NCBI RefSeq assembly: GCF_018139685.1 | Contig: NZ_JAGSPN010000004.1 | Span: 124,001-188,000 of the forward strand | Length of the DNA stretch: 64,000 nt | Direction of reading: 5' to 3' | Source of the DNA: Cognatundibacterium luofuense | Lineage (GTDB): Bacteria > Pseudomonadota > Gammaproteobacteria > Burkholderiales > Burkholderiaceae_D | Shown here: piece by piece, positions 47,508-56,888 of the stretch | How the letters are laid out: the number at the start of each line of letters is the position of its first letter | Numbering within the stretch: the first letter of the stretch is position 1 | Notes under the pieces: model-generated | The model's database searches: none | What the model was told of the DNA's origin: nothing | The model's input: the letters and a program-made list of their open reading frames with translations, nothing else | Made by a program: the position numbers and the translations under genes

Positions 47508-48521
47508 ATGGCTGCACAAAATAATGCCCCTTTGCCAGACGGGCTTGAAATTGCCGGATATCGCATTGTAAAGAAAATCGCGTCCGGTGGCTTTAGTATT
47601 GTATACCTCGCTTCGGATGAGGATGGTAACGCAGTTGCTATTAAAGAGTACCTGCCCAGCTCGCTCGCGCTGCGTCAGCAAGGTGAACTCGTGCCGGCAA
47701 TTTCTGCCGAGAATTTGCCCGTTTACCGTATTGGTTTGAAATGCTTCTTCGAAGAGGGGCGGGCACTGGCAAGGATTTCGCATCCAAACGTCGTCAGTGT
47801 TGTGAATTTCTTTCGCGCTAATGAAACCGTGTATATGGTCATGGCGTATGAATCTGGTCGTTCCTTGCAGGAGCATATTCTGCGCCGGCGCGATAAAGGC
47901 GAAAAGCCGTTGGTATCTGAGCGGTTTATCCGGCGGATGTTCAATCAGGTCATGAATGGTTTGCGTGAAGTGCATACCAATAAGCTGCTGCATCTGGATC
48001 TGAAACCGGCAAATATCTACCTGCGGCTCGATGGAACACCGATTCTGCTGGACTTCGGTGCGGCACGTCAGACACTGAAAACCGATATTCCAAAGCTATA
48101 TCCGATGTATACCCCCGGATTCGCAGCGCCCGAGCTGTATCAGAAAAATGGCAATCTCGGCCCGTGGACAGATATTTACAGTATCGGTGCGTCAATATTT
48201 GCCTGCATGATCGGCGCACCACCACAGCCAGCGGATCAGCGCAAAACCAACGACAAAATGGAATCGCATTATCGCAAGCTCGAAGGTATCTATTCTGAAG
48301 AGTTGATTGAGGTTGTGCGCTGGTGCCTGAAACTGGATCCCCTTGAGCGTCCGCAAAGTGTATTCGCATTGCAAAAAGCACTCGCAGCCAAAGTGGAGCC
48401 GCAAGCGGAGCCAACTATGCTGGAGAAAATGAAGCACAAGATATCGACATTATTTGAGCGGAAAAAACGGTCCGATAAGGATGCAGATAACACCACTATT
48501 CAGGAAAGTACGCTTAATTAA
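47508..48521 (+). CDS. Hanks-type Ser/Thr protein kinase
   Basis: Soluble eukaryotic-like kinase of 337 residues. The Gly-rich loop is IASGGFSIVYLA (25-36), the ATP-binding Lys is Lys46 in VAIKEYLP, the catalytic loop is HLDLKPANI with Asp164 (HLD rather than HRD), and the metal-binding DFG is at 182-184. FTDIYSIG-type and APE-type (FAAPELY) segments are present. The C-terminal 40 residues are charged, and there is no membrane helix or PASTA domain. The PP2C gene 49 bases downstream is the likely opposing phosphatase. Substrates unknown. Confidence 0.92.
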   Translation: MAAQNNAPLPDGLEIAGYRIVKKIASGGFSIVYLASDEDGNAVAIKEYLPSSLALRQQGELVPAISAENLPVYRIGLKCFFEEGRALARISHPNVVSVVNFFRANETVYMVMAYESGRSLQEHILRRRDKGEKPLVSERFIRRMFNQVMNGLREVHTNKLLHLDLKPANIYLRLDGTPILLDFGAARQTLKTDIPKLYPMYTPGFAAPELYQKNGNLGPWTDIYSIGASIFACMIGAPPQPADQRKTNDKMESHYRKLEGIYSEELIEVVRWCLKLDPLERPQSVFALQKALAAKVEPQAEPTMLEKMKHKISTLFERKKRSDKDADNTTIQESTLN

Positions 48522-48570
48522 TATTTGAATTTAATATTTAATGGCGATGCATTAACGATCGAAATCATTC

Positions 48571-49512
48571 ATGCGATTTTCAGTTTATCAAGAAAGCCAT
48601 ATCGGCGGACGTAAAGTCAATCAGGACCGAATGGGCTACAGCTTCACACGTGACGCAATTCTGCTGTTGCTGGCTGATGGTATGGGCGGCCATATCATGG
48701 GTGAAATGGCCGCGGCGATTGCGATGCAAACCGTCGGTAGTTTGTTTCAGCAACAAGCACAGCCGACAATTGCAAGGCCAGAGCGGTTTCTGGAGGACAG
48801 CTTCCTTGCGGCGCATCAGGAAATCCACCGCTACCGGACAATGAACAATTTGCCGGAAACGCCGCGTACCACAATTGTTGCATGCATTATTCAGCATGGA
48901 CACGCTTATTGGGCGCACTGCGGCGATTCTCGCCTTTACTGGATCCGGCAAGGGCAGATTCTGCTGCGCACCAAAGATCACTCCCGCCTTGAAACGCTGA
49001 TTGCTCAGGGTAAAGTTGATCCGTCCGCGAGACATACGCATCCGGACAGAAACAAATTGTTTAATTGCCTTGGCGCGCCAAATTCTCCGATTGTCGAATT
49101 GTCACGTCGTGCAGCCTTGCAGCCTGGCGACCTGATTTTGCTGTGTTCAGATGGCTTGTGGTCAACATTGCCTGATCATCTCGTTGCACAGCGTTTGCAG
49201 GAGCACACCATTGTCCGCGCGATTCCTGAGCTGATACGCACGGCGGTTAGCATTGCTGGTAAAAACGGTGACAACACGACAGCACTGGCAATGATGTGGG
49301 AAGGTGATGACAGGCTGGATGAGTCCTCTGTGATTACGACAAATACCTTGCCAATCGGCTCGATCACCACCACAATTCAGGCCCCTATTGATCCTGAAGT
49401 TATGGGAGAGCAAGGGGAGCAGGATGTGTTTAACGATGCTGAAATCGAAAAAGCCATTGCGGAGATCCGCAATGCGATTCACAAGTCATCGAAACTGACA
49501 GGTAAATTTTGA
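48571..49512 (+). CDS. PP2C-family Ser/Thr phosphatase
   Basis: Metal-dependent protein phosphatase with the PPM motifs: NQDR (Asp19), LLADGMGGH (Asp36-Gly37), [10 protein letters not shown] and LCSDGLWS. An extra C-terminal tail (about residues 250-313) is acidic and rich in Glu, Asp and Ile. It is predicted to reverse phosphorylation by the neighbouring kinase. One base separates its stop from the rph start, so the signalling pair is tied to the rph-rdgB-hemW transcript. Confidence 0.93.
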   Translation: MRFSVYQESHIGGRKVNQDRMGYSFTRDAILLLLADGMGGHIMGEMAAAIAMQTVGSLFQQQAQPTIARPERFLEDSFLAAHQEIHRYRTMNNLPETPRTTIVACIIQHGHAYWAHCGDSRLYWIRQGQILLRTKDHSRLETLIAQGKVDPSARHTHPDRNKLFNCLGAPNSPIVELSRRAALQPGDLILLCSDGLWSTLPDHLVAQRLQEHTIVRAIPELIRTAVSIAGKNGDNTTALAMMWEGDDRLDESSVITTNTLPIGSITTTIQAPIDPEVMGEQGEQDVFNDAEIEKAIAEIRNAIHKSSKLTGKF

Positions 49513-49513
49513 T

Positions 49514-50248
49514 ATGACAATTAGTTCGCGACCAAGCGGGCGTTCTGCAGATGCATTGCGCCCTGTGACGATCAGCCGCCATTTTACAAAACATGCAGAA
49601 GGTTCCGTTCTGATCGAATTTGGTGGTACACGGGTTATTTGCACCGCAAGCGTTGAAGAAAAAGTTCCTTCGTTTTTGAAGGGTAAAGGACAAGGCTGGT
49701 TGACTGCGGAATACGGCATGTTGCCACGCTCCACCCATTCCCGTATGGATCGTGAAGCTGCGAAAGGCAAACAAAGCGGCCGCACACAGGAAATTCAGCG
49801 CCTCATCGGACGCTCTTTGCGGGCAGCTTTTGATCTGAGTTTGCTCGGCGAACGCACGATTCATCTGGACTGTGATGTGATTCAGGCGGACGGGGGGACC
49901 CGTACCGCGTCGATCACCGGTGCAATGGTTGCTGCCTACGACGCAATTCAGGGATTGCTGGACAAAGGGCTTATTAAACAAACACCGGTACGTCAGTTTG
50001 TGGCGGCGATTTCCGTCGGCGTATACGAAGGTTTACCTGTTCTGGATCTGGATTATGACGAAGATTCGCAGTGTGATACTGATATGAATGTCGTTATGAC
50101 CGAGGGCGGCGAATTCATTGAAGTGCAGGGCACTGCGGAAGGTGTTGCGTTCAGTCGTTCAACAATGAATCGTCTGCTGGATCTTGCGGAAGATGGCATT
50201 GCGGATTTGATCGCTCTGCAAAAGCAAGCATTGGGGTTGGGTGCATGA
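49514..50248 (+). CDS. rph: Ribonuclease PH
   Basis: Phosphorolytic 3'-exoribonuclease that trims tRNA 3' ends. The opening [20 protein letters not shown] and the later [17 protein letters not shown] with [17 protein letters not shown] are signatures. Length 244. Its stop overlaps the rdgB start by 4 bases. Confidence 0.97.
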   Translation: MTISSRPSGRSADALRPVTISRHFTKHAEGSVLIEFGGTRVICTASVEEKVPSFLKGKGQGWLTAEYGMLPRSTHSRMDREAAKGKQSGRTQEIQRLIGRSLRAAFDLSLLGERTIHLDCDVIQADGGTRTASITGAMVAAYDAIQGLLDKGLIKQTPVRQFVAAISVGVYEGLPVLDLDYDEDSQCDTDMNVVMTEGGEFIEVQGTAEGVAFSRSTMNRLLDLAEDGIADLIALQKQALGLGA

Positions 50249-50829
50249 GTCAGCAGTTAGTACTGGCCTCCGGTAATGCGGGTAAGTTGAAAGAGTTCGG
50301 CGAAATTCTCGCTCCTTTAAAGTTCGAGCTACTTTCGCAAAAACAACTGGGCGTCAGTGATACCGACGAGCCATTTGACACTTTTGTTGAAAATGCGCTG
50401 CGCAAGGCGCGCCATGCGGCAGCATGTACTGGTTTGCCTGCGCTTGCAGATGACTCCGGTATTTGCGTCAACGCCCTTGGCGGAGCGCCGGGTGTCCTGT
50501 CTGCTCGATTCGCAGGCGAGCCAAAGTCCGATGTACGGAACAATGCAAAGCTGATTGCGGATTTGCAGTCGCATAATGACTGGTCGGCTTATTACTACTG
50601 CGTTCTGGTTTTTGTCAGACATGCAAATGACCCGCAGCCTGTTATTGCCGACGGTATTTTGCCGGGACGGATTGTTGCTGATCCGCGCGGCGAAAACGGA
50701 TTCGGATATGACCCGCATTTTTGGCTGCCTGAATTCGGCTGTACTGTGGCGGAACTGGATCCGGCACAGAAAAACCGTATATCCCATCGCGGCAAGGCAC
50801 TGCAAATTCTGCTTGAAAAACTGAAGTAA
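50245..50829 (+). CDS. rdgB: XTP/dITP pyrophosphatase (RdgB/HAM1)
   Basis: House-cleaning NTP pyrophosphatase removing dITP, ITP and [17 protein letters not shown] at the N-terminus is the family motif, then [22 protein letters not shown] and [11 protein letters not shown]. Length 194. It overlaps rph by 4 bases and shares the A of its stop with the hemW start (TAATG). Confidence 0.96.
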   Translation: MSQQLVLASGNAGKLKEFGEILAPLKFELLSQKQLGVSDTDEPFDTFVENALRKARHAAACTGLPALADDSGICVNALGGAPGVLSARFAGEPKSDVRNNAKLIADLQSHNDWSAYYYCVLVFVRHANDPQPVIADGILPGRIVADPRGENGFGYDPHFWLPEFGCTVAELDPAQKNRISHRGKALQILLEKLK

Positions 50830-52076
50830 TGATTCCGATTAAGACCGCAGCGCAGGCTGCAAAAACGGTGCGTCAGGACTTATCTGCCGTACCGCAAACC
50901 GTGCTGGTGCAATATCTATCGCCGGGAGCACTGAATCTCAGTGCTTTGCCTCCGTTGTCTCTGTATGTGCACTTTCCATGGTGTGTCAGAAAGTGTCCAT
51001 ATTGCGACTTTAATTCCCACGAGCATAAACCTGACAGTGATGAAGCAGCATATCTGGATGCCCTGCGTGGCGATCTGGAAGCTGCTTTGCCGCTGATCTG
51101 GGGGCGTCGTGTCCAGACAGTATTCATCGGCGGGGGTACGCCCAGCCTGCTGAGTGCGCAAGGCATGGATCGCTTATTGTCAGATATCCGCACCTTACTT
51201 CCGCTGGAGCTGGATGCGGAAATTACAATGGAAGCGAATCCGGGAACTTTTGAGGTTGAAAAATTCCGTGCGTATCGGGACAGCGGTATTAATCGCTTGT
51301 CGATAGGTGTGCAAAGTTTCAACAATGAATTTCTGCAAAAGCTCGGGCGGATTCATCATGGTGATGAAGCGCGGCGTGCGGCAGAGTTTGCAGCAAAGCA
51401 TTTTGACAACATTAATCTTGATCTGATGTTCGCTTTGCCGGGGCAGACGCTGGAGCAGTGTGAGCAGGATGTGCAGACTGCCTTGTCATTTGGTACGTCG
51501 CATTTGTCCCTGTATCATTTGACGATAGAGCCGAATACGTATTTTGCAAAATTTCCGCCAGCCATTCCTGATGATGATCTGAGTGCAGATATGCATCAGA
51601 TGCTGCGCGATCAGCTTTCCAGTGCGGGTTACATAAATTATGAAGTGTCTGCTTATGCCAAACCTGGACGAATGTCTCGCCATAATCTGAATTACTGGCA
51701 GTTTGGCGATTACTTAGGGATTGGTGCAGGCGCACATTCGAAGCTATCGTTTCCGCACCGTATTGTGCGGCAGATGCGTCACAAGCAACCCAAAGCCTAT
51801 ATGCAGGCTGTCGCTGAAGGAAATGCAGCCCAGGAATCCTCTGAGGTGGCGACTGAAGATCTGCCTTTTGAATTCATGCTGAATGCCTTACGTTTGCGCG
51901 ATGGTTTTCCGGTTGCTTTGTTTCAGGAGCGCACCGGATTGGCATTGAATACGATAGAAAGAGAGTTGCAACTCGCAGAGCAAAAAGGCTTGTTGTACCG
52001 TGACTATCAAACCATCGCTCCGACAGAAACAGGCCGGAACTACCTGAATAATTTGCAGGAAATGTTTTTGAAGTAA
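50829..52076 (+). CDS. hemW: Radical SAM heme chaperone HemW
   Basis: HemN-like radical SAM protein that binds heme and is thought to insert it into respiratory enzymes. The cluster motif is CVRKCPYCDFNSH (Cx3Cx2C) without the extra Cys of true HemN; IGGGTPSLLS and NRLSIGVQSFNNEFL follow, as does the HemW domain near the C-terminus. Length 415 includes about 40 residues ahead of the LYVHFPWC segment. A terminator follows. Confidence 0.94.
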   Translation: MIPIKTAAQAAKTVRQDLSAVPQTVLVQYLSPGALNLSALPPLSLYVHFPWCVRKCPYCDFNSHEHKPDSDEAAYLDALRGDLEAALPLIWGRRVQTVFIGGGTPSLLSAQGMDRLLSDIRTLLPLELDAEITMEANPGTFEVEKFRAYRDSGINRLSIGVQSFNNEFLQKLGRIHHGDEARRAAEFAAKHFDNINLDLMFALPGQTLEQCEQDVQTALSFGTSHLSLYHLTIEPNTYFAKFPPAIPDDDLSADMHQMLRDQLSSAGYINYEVSAYAKPGRMSRHNLNYWQFGDYLGIGAGAHSKLSFPHRIVRQMRHKQPKAYMQAVAEGNAAQESSEVATEDLPFEFMLNALRLRDGFPVALFQERTGLALNTIERELQLAEQKGLLYRDYQTIAPTETGRNYLNNLQEMFLK

Positions 52077-52114
52077 CGAGTGCTTCGGCGTTTGCAATAA
52101 TGCATCAGCAAAAG

Positions 52115-52139
52115 AAAGGCCGCAATTCTGCGGCCTTTT
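52115..52139 (+). terminator. Terminator after hemW
   Basis: Arms AAAGGCCGCA / TGCGGCCTTT with a 4-base loop and a T-run. The 232 bases that follow up to the next gene show no gene that I can support. Confidence 0.85.
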
Positions 52140-52371
52140 CTATTTTGTACATGAAAAAAATCTATATGGGGCTTGGGTCTTTTTTGTTGCTGTCAATAAT
52201 GATGGTCGGAATTCGTATAACGAAATGTACGCTTTGCTTTCAAAACGTTTTCGGAAATATTTTCCGGATTCACTGTGGTTTATCGTGCGAAGATACCTGT
52301 AAGCGATTGCTTTCGCGGTGCGCATCATTTACAGTCTGAAACATAAAAATAATGCCCGTAACAATGGGTAA

Positions 52372-53571
52372 ATGCATTTGCCAGTTATGACTTTTCAATT
52401 TCCGATTGCCACATTCAGGCCTGTATCTAATGCACGGCAACAGATTGTTGCGCTGTTTCCTGATTTCGGAAATGCAGCGCAATATCAGATTATTCAGACT
52501 CTGCAAAAAATGCAGGAGTCAGGCTGGTTTGATCAGCTCACCGGATTAAAACTCATCGTTCCTGTTGCTGACATCGCAGATATTCCGACGGACTTCAGTC
52601 AGCGTTTACCTTCTTCCAAATTACATTTGTTGCTAGGCGAGCAGCAATGCCTGAATGCAGAACATCATACACGCTTGCGTCATTTGCGCAGCGAAGGCGT
52701 GACCTGGATCGTTGCGCCCGACGACGTTCATGCGGAATGGGATGGCGCTCAGAGTTTATGTTATTCCATACAAGATGCTTTGCCTGCGAATGCGCGGCTT
52801 CGCATCAGTAGTATGCATCGCGGCACGCATCTTGCGACCGATATTCCGGATGCGGTATCGCTGGAACAAATGAAAGCTTGCGGCTTTCAATGGTTTGAAG
52901 GCAGTTATCCTTATGTGCCTGCTCCGGTACAACATCAGGCAGATCAGTCTGCGCGTACACGTTTGCTGAAGTTGCTCGGGCTGGTTGCCCGGGACGCCGA
53001 CACTCGGGAGTTAGAAGAGCTGTTCAGGCAAGACCCGAATTTATCATTTTTATTATTTAAACTTGTCAGCTCCGCTGCGTTTGCGCAGATGACGAAAGTC
53101 AGTTCGCTGACGCAGGCGATTGCACTGATTGGCAGACGTCAATTGCAGCGTTGGCTGCAGTTATTGCTGTACGCCAGTCAGGCAAATCAGGCAGGGTGCC
53201 TGCATCCGCTGATGCCACGTGCAGCTTTCCGTGCTTCGCTGATGGAATCGCTGGTCTTACGTTCCGGTGCAGGAAGAGATGCCGGCGACAGCGCATTTAT
53301 GACCGGCATGTTTTCTCTGTTAGATGTGTTGTTCGGTACAGGACTGGAAAAAGTGCTGTCGCCGTTGCATCTGGAAGATGATGTCATGGAAGCGCTGCTA
53401 CACAGGAAGGGGTTGCTGGGCGAATGCCTGCAAATTGCGGTGTATGCTGACCGGCGCTGGAATCCGGAAATTACGCAACTGCTGCAACGGCGTGATCTGG
53501 ATAGCACTGCATACTACGAAGCAGTGCAAAGCGCGTTCCAGTGGGTCAATCAGGTTTGTAAGGAGCTCTGA
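52372..53571 (+). CDS. HDOD-domain protein with degenerate EAL-like N-terminus (YuxH type)
   Basis: 399-residue signalling protein. The N-terminal half (about residues 10-185) resembles an EAL barrel in overall layout (ACGFQWFEGSYPYVPAP mirrors the end of EAL domains) but lacks the EAL acid motif, so it should not hydrolyse c-di-GMP. The C-terminal half is an HDOD domain (LVARDADTRELEELFRQDP and SLTQAIALIGRRQLQRWLQL), a domain linked to c-di-GMP or motility signalling. The start is uncertain between 52372 and ATG 52387; neither has a good ribosome site. It abuts and is probably coupled to the PAS-GGDEF-EAL gene. Confidence 0.85.
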   Translation: MHLPVMTFQFPIATFRPVSNARQQIVALFPDFGNAAQYQIIQTLQKMQESGWFDQLTGLKLIVPVADIADIPTDFSQRLPSSKLHLLLGEQQCLNAEHHTRLRHLRSEGVTWIVAPDDVHAEWDGAQSLCYSIQDALPANARLRISSMHRGTHLATDIPDAVSLEQMKACGFQWFEGSYPYVPAPVQHQADQSARTRLLKLLGLVARDADTRELEELFRQDPNLSFLLFKLVSSAAFAQMTKVSSLTQAIALIGRRQLQRWLQLLLYASQANQAGCLHPLMPRAAFRASLMESLVLRSGAGRDAGDSAFMTGMFSLLDVLFGTGLEKVLSPLHLEDDVMEALLHRKGLLGECLQIAVYADRRWNPEITQLLQRRDLDSTAYYEAVQSAFQWVNQVCKEL

Positions 53572-53572
53572 T

Positions 53573-55573
53573 TTGGCTGGCAAATCTTCGTGGCGTTTCT
53601 TCGAGCATGGATTGCGCTTCGCCAAAGCGATGGTGTCCGATTCTGACTCGCAGTTTCTGGTAAAGCTTAATCAGGAACTGAACGATGCGGGATTTGGTGA
53701 ATTTCAGCTGGATATGTCCGCGCAGCATGCTTCTGCTGCCGCAGATATTTCATCGCAAGCGATCACATCAGAACATTTTTTGCGCATGCATTTGCAGGGT
53801 CGTTTGCCGGATGCGGAAGACTGGCAACACCTGCAGGCCTTGTCTGAGATCTGCTCGCAGCTGATGGCAGTACGCGCCTCTGTGCGACGTTTTTCTGATC
53901 CTGAACGGGATCGCTATATTCAGCAATTACAGATTCTTGATCAGATCCATGAGTCTGTCATTACGATGGATCTGGCCGGTTTTATTCTGAGCTGGAATGC
54001 CGGTGCAGAGCGATTATTTGGCTACAGCGCTGAAGAAGCCATCGGGCAGAATGTGATTTTCCTGTATGAAAATGAGGAAGATGATCCGCAGGCTGACTAT
54101 TTCCTGACGCATGGCGGTCGCACGATGGAGGTGCGGCGTAAGCGGAAAAATGGTGAAGTATTCTGGGCGAGCCTGACCTTATCGATTCTGAAAAATGAAG
54201 CTGGACAGCCAGTGGCAATGGCGGGATACCTGACGGATATCAGCGATAGAAAGCAGTTTGAAGCAAAGCTGGATTATTTGTCTTACTTTGACGCGTTAAC
54301 CAGCCTTCCGAATCGCCAGCTTTTCTTGAAACTGGCGGATCAGCAATTGCAGGCAGGTGCGCGCAAACAGCAACGTTGTGCAGTGCTGTATGTGGATCTG
54401 AATCGTTTTAAACTGATTAATGATACGCTCGGGCATCAGTACGGCAATTCTCTGCTGATCGAAGTTGGCAAACGTCTTAAAGCGACGCTGCGTGAAGAGG
54501 ATATCGTCGCGCATCTGAATGGTGATGAATTTGCAGTCATGCTGACTGACATTGCTGAGGAATATCACGCCAGCGTCGTTGCAAACAAGATTCTGGAAGC
54601 CTTATTTGTGCCATTACAGATTGGCGAATTCCCTTTGCAGGTTGGTGCCAGTATCGGTATCAGTATCGCACCGGCTGACGGCGAACATGCTGATGTATTG
54701 CTGCACCGGGCAGATATTGCGATGGGCAAAGCAAAACTGAACCGTCAGGGTGCCAGCGGTGCCTACGCCTACTACAGCCAAAGTCTGGATGCTCAGGTCA
54801 GCAGTCAGCTGGCTATGGAATCTGCCTTACGCCGCGCCTTGCAGTGTAACGAGTTTTATCTGGTATTCCAGCCTAAATACCATGCACAAACCAGCCAGCT
54901 GGCCGGGTCTGAAGCGCTTGTCAGATGGCGCGATCCTGAGCGCGGCATACAATCGCCGGCGGCATTTATTCCCGCCGCAGAGAAAAGTGATCTGATCCAG
55001 GAGCTGGATGCGTGGGTGTTAGATAAGGCTTGCCAGCAAGCTGCGCAGTGGAGTGCGCTTGGAATTCATCCGACCCGCATCGCTGTCAATTTATCCGCCA
55101 AAAGTTTTACTACGCAGTTGCCGCAGCATATTGCCGGTTTATTGCAGCGCTATCGGATTGCGCCGGACTGGCTGGAGCTGGAAATCACCGAAAGCACGCT
55201 GATGCACAGCGAGGAAGAAGTGATTGCCATTATGAAAGGTCTGGTGGCGCTGGGGTTAACGCTGACACTGGATGATTTCGGAACTGGGTATTCCAGCCTG
55301 ACGTATCTGAAGCGTTTCCCGATTGCATGTATCAAAATCGATCAGTCTTTTGTGCGCGGCATTCCTGCAGATGTCAGTGACTGTGCAATCGCCAGCGCGA
55401 TTATCAGCATGGCGAAGCGCCTCCAGCTGAACGTGGTGGCCGAGGGAGTGGAAACCGAACAGCAGCTGGCTTTTCTGCGCGAAGCAGAATGTGAGGAAGT
55501 GCAGGGTTATTTGCTGGCAAAGCCAATGTCCAGCGACGATTATCTGGCAATTCTGCGCCGGCAAGCATCGTAA
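53573..55573 (+). CDS. PAS-GGDEF-EAL protein (c-di-GMP turnover)
   Basis: 666 residues. N-terminal helical region (1-120), PAS sensor domain (about 122-240: ILDQIHESVITMDLAGFI and SWNAGAERLFGYSAEEA), GGDEF domain (about 245-405) and EAL domain (about 425-660). The GGDEF signature reads NGDEF (316-320), so the first Gly is replaced, which could reduce cyclase activity. The EAL part looks intact: Glu447-Ala-Leu, DDFGTGYSSL and KIDQSFVRG. The start is TTG 53573, one base after the HDOD stop, with AAGGAG 7 bases upstream; the reading frame extends further upstream inside the HDOD gene without meaning. Net phosphodiesterase activity is my best guess. Confidence 0.9.
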   Translation: MAGKSSWRFFEHGLRFAKAMVSDSDSQFLVKLNQELNDAGFGEFQLDMSAQHASAAADISSQAITSEHFLRMHLQGRLPDAEDWQHLQALSEICSQLMAVRASVRRFSDPERDRYIQQLQILDQIHESVITMDLAGFILSWNAGAERLFGYSAEEAIGQNVIFLYENEEDDPQADYFLTHGGRTMEVRRKRKNGEVFWASLTLSILKNEAGQPVAMAGYLTDISDRKQFEAKLDYLSYFDALTSLPNRQLFLKLADQQLQAGARKQQRCAVLYVDLNRFKLINDTLGHQYGNSLLIEVGKRLKATLREEDIVAHLNGDEFAVMLTDIAEEYHASVVANKILEALFVPLQIGEFPLQVGASIGISIAPADGEHADVLLHRADIAMGKAKLNRQGASGAYAYYSQSLDAQVSSQLAMESALRRALQCNEFYLVFQPKYHAQTSQLAGSEALVRWRDPERGIQSPAAFIPAAEKSDLIQELDAWVLDKACQQAAQWSALGIHPTRIAVNLSAKSFTTQLPQHIAGLLQRYRIAPDWLELEITESTLMHSEEEVIAIMKGLVALGLTLTLDDFGTGYSSLTYLKRFPIACIKIDQSFVRGIPADVSDCAIASAIISMAKRLQLNVVAEGVETEQQLAFLREAECEEVQGYLLAKPMSSDDYLAILRRQAS

Positions 55574-55598
55574 GACTGCGGAAAATGGCTTCGCACTC

Positions 55599-55627
55599 TT
55601 GCGCAGCTATCAACGATGCTCTATACT
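55599..55627 (+). promoter_or_regulatory. Promoter of tRNA-Ser
   Basis: TTGCGC (55599-55604), a 17-base spacer and TATACT (55622-55627) lie just before the tRNA, placing the start of transcription only a few bases ahead of the mature 5' end. Confidence 0.6.
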
Positions 55628-55637
55628 TTATGGCTTC

Positions 55638-55728
55638 GGAAGGTTGGCAGAGCTGGTTTAATGCACCGGTCTTGAAAACCGACGAGGGCGAAAGCTCTCC
55701 GTGAGTTCGAATCTCACACCTTCCGCCA
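55638..55728 (+). tRNA. tRNA-Ser (anticodon UGA)
   Basis: 91-base class II tRNA with encoded CCA. The acceptor stem GGAAGGT pairs with ACCTTCC, the T-arm contains GTTCGAATC, the anticodon loop is CTTGAAA with anticodon TGA (reading UCA-family codons), and the long variable arm (CGAGGGCGAAAGCTCTCCG) is characteristic of serine tRNA. The discriminator base is G, as expected for serine. Confidence 0.96.
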
Positions 55729-55736
55729 GTTTCATC

Positions 55737-55767
55737 AAAAACGCCCTTGATTCTCAAGGGCGTTTTT
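55737..55767 (+). terminator. Terminator after tRNA-Ser
   Basis: Perfect 14-bp arms AAAAACGCCCTTGA / TCAAGGGCGTTTTT with a 3-base loop, starting 9 bases after the tRNA. Confidence 0.9.
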
Positions 55768-55914
55768 GTTTTTACGGGCTTAGTTTTGCAGTGTTAAGTT
55801 TGATGGTGGGTTAGGCGCTACTGACATCGGACTTGCTCATTGTGCCTATGGTCTACTGAACATCGGCAATTCAGCTGCATAGCATTCGTAAAGCATCGCG
55901 CGAACGGCGCCAAC

Positions 55915-56043
55915 TGTGCAAACTTCGTCATCGGGCATTTTCGGAGGCCCGGACTTTCTGCCGACGACCGCCATATCGTTATGCAGAACACCGCATTTGA
56001 GGCTGTTTATGTCGAAAATCCTGTATTTCTGAGCTTCTGATGA
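55915..56043 (+). repeat. Interspersed 131-bp repeat, copy 4
   Basis: Fourth copy (129 bases). It starts TGTGCAAACTTCGTCAT, like copy 1 (TGTGCAAATATCGTCAT), has CCGGACTTTCTGCCGACGAC, then ACCGCATTTGAGGC. It lies in the 527-base gap between tRNA-Ser and the secreted protein gene. Apart from the tRNA terminator, this element and the promoter near 56155, the gap shows nothing recognisable; 55768-55914 looks non-coding. Confidence 0.85.
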
Positions 56044-56154
56044 AGTTCTGCCAAAATTCCTGTTAAAACGGATCAAACGCCAAGATACTGCTGGTCATGG
56101 TTCCGGAAAATTTCTAAAAAGCGTTAATGAGAAGATCAATACTTTTCATTTTTA

Positions 56155-56183
56155 TTGCTTCCACATTAATGCTCGAATAATAT
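56155..56183 (+). promoter_or_regulatory. Promoter of the unknown secreted protein, with adjacent dyad
   Basis: TTGCTT (56155-56160), a 17-base spacer and TAATAT (56178-56183). Right after the -10 lies a perfect 7-bp inverted repeat TGCAATA (56183-56189) / TATTGCA (56199-56205) over the expected start site, suggesting a repressor site. Confidence 0.55.
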
Positions 56184-56255
56184 GCAATATAGATAATTTA
56201 TTGCAATTTCAGTAAATTTTCGTCGTGCATCGGCATTTTTTAATGAGGAAATAGA

Positions 56256-56657
56256 ATGAAGCGTTTTGTAGTTTTATCTGCAGGAATATTGATGTCATTC
56301 ACTGCCTATGCAACTGATTCCTGTGCTGTACAGTCGGCCAGATTATTGTCGCAAGGAAAGCTGGGTGAGCTTACATTGAAGTTTGCGAAGCAGAGTGATT
56401 CAGTATCCCGTTCGCTTGAGCAATTGGCTGCGGGTATCGGTCCGGTGAAAAAGGTGTCACCGTTGAAGCACCAGTCATCTGGCGAATCTGTCCGTCAAAC
56501 AGTTGCGGTTGATGGTCTTGCAGCAAGCTATCCGTTTGACGGCAGTTGGGCTGAGATCGTCACCAAATCAGGTGAGCGATTTCAGTTGCAGGCCTCATCC
56601 GAGCCTGGGTCGTCATGCAAATTACTGGCATTGCACCTCGATAAATTCAGTAAATAA
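56256..56657 (+). CDS. Small secreted protein of unknown function
   Basis: 133 residues. A clear signal peptide (residues 1-19, FTAYA then TDSC) predicts export. The mature part has two Cys, one near the new N-terminus (CAVQSARLLSQG) and one near the end (SSCKLLALHL), which could form a disulphide, and ends basic. I do not recognise a family. AGGAA precedes the ATG by about 6 bases, and a promoter with an overlapping dyad lies 70 bases upstream, so it looks like a real, singly transcribed and regulated gene. Confidence 0.7.
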   Translation: MKRFVVLSAGILMSFTAYATDSCAVQSARLLSQGKLGELTLKFAKQSDSVSRSLEQLAAGIGPVKKVSPLKHQSSGESVRQTVAVDGLAASYPFDGSWAEIVTKSGERFQLQASSEPGSSCKLLALHLDKFSK

Positions 56658-56888
56658 GCACGGTGGTTTGCAGGGTTTACTTTCAAAATCCTGCAGTTTT
56701 CCTTCTAAAAGCCATTTTTGCGCATTGCTGCACAGGAAAACAGCCAGTTTTTGCGAACGTCCGCATGGATACTGGCGCTCCGGGGCGGTCTGAAAAGCCG
56801 GAAATGCGGAAATTTGCATCCCCCCGGTCGCCGATAGCGCGCTGACTCACCTGTAACCATCTACCGACGAAGGGCAGGGGTATTACTC

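Noticed and set aside
52151-52339. Possible small membrane protein of about 62 residues after hemW
   Set aside because: The hydrophobic start is suggestive, but there is no ribosome site, and the Cys-rich tail looks like random sequence in an A/T-rich gap.
53324-53572. Upstream extension of the PAS-GGDEF-EAL frame
   Set aside because: It lies inside the HDOD gene in another frame, is rich in Cys, Arg and Trp and has no homology; a good ribosome site supports TTG 53573 instead.
55404-55757. Minus-strand open frame over tRNA-Ser encoding a peptide with CEIRTHGELSPSSVFKTGA
   Set aside because: It is the antisense of the tRNA-Ser gene, a well-known type of false gene call; the tRNA structure is clear.
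55638-56043. Integrated element at tRNA-Ser
   Set aside because: tRNA genes are common integration sites, but no integrase, phage gene or direct repeat of the tRNA 3' end is seen nearby.
56622-56819. Minus-strand frame of 65 codons after the unknown secreted gene
   Set aside because: It overlaps the 3' end of that gene, has no ribosome site and resembles no family that I know. It might be part of another repeat, but I found no second copy in the window.
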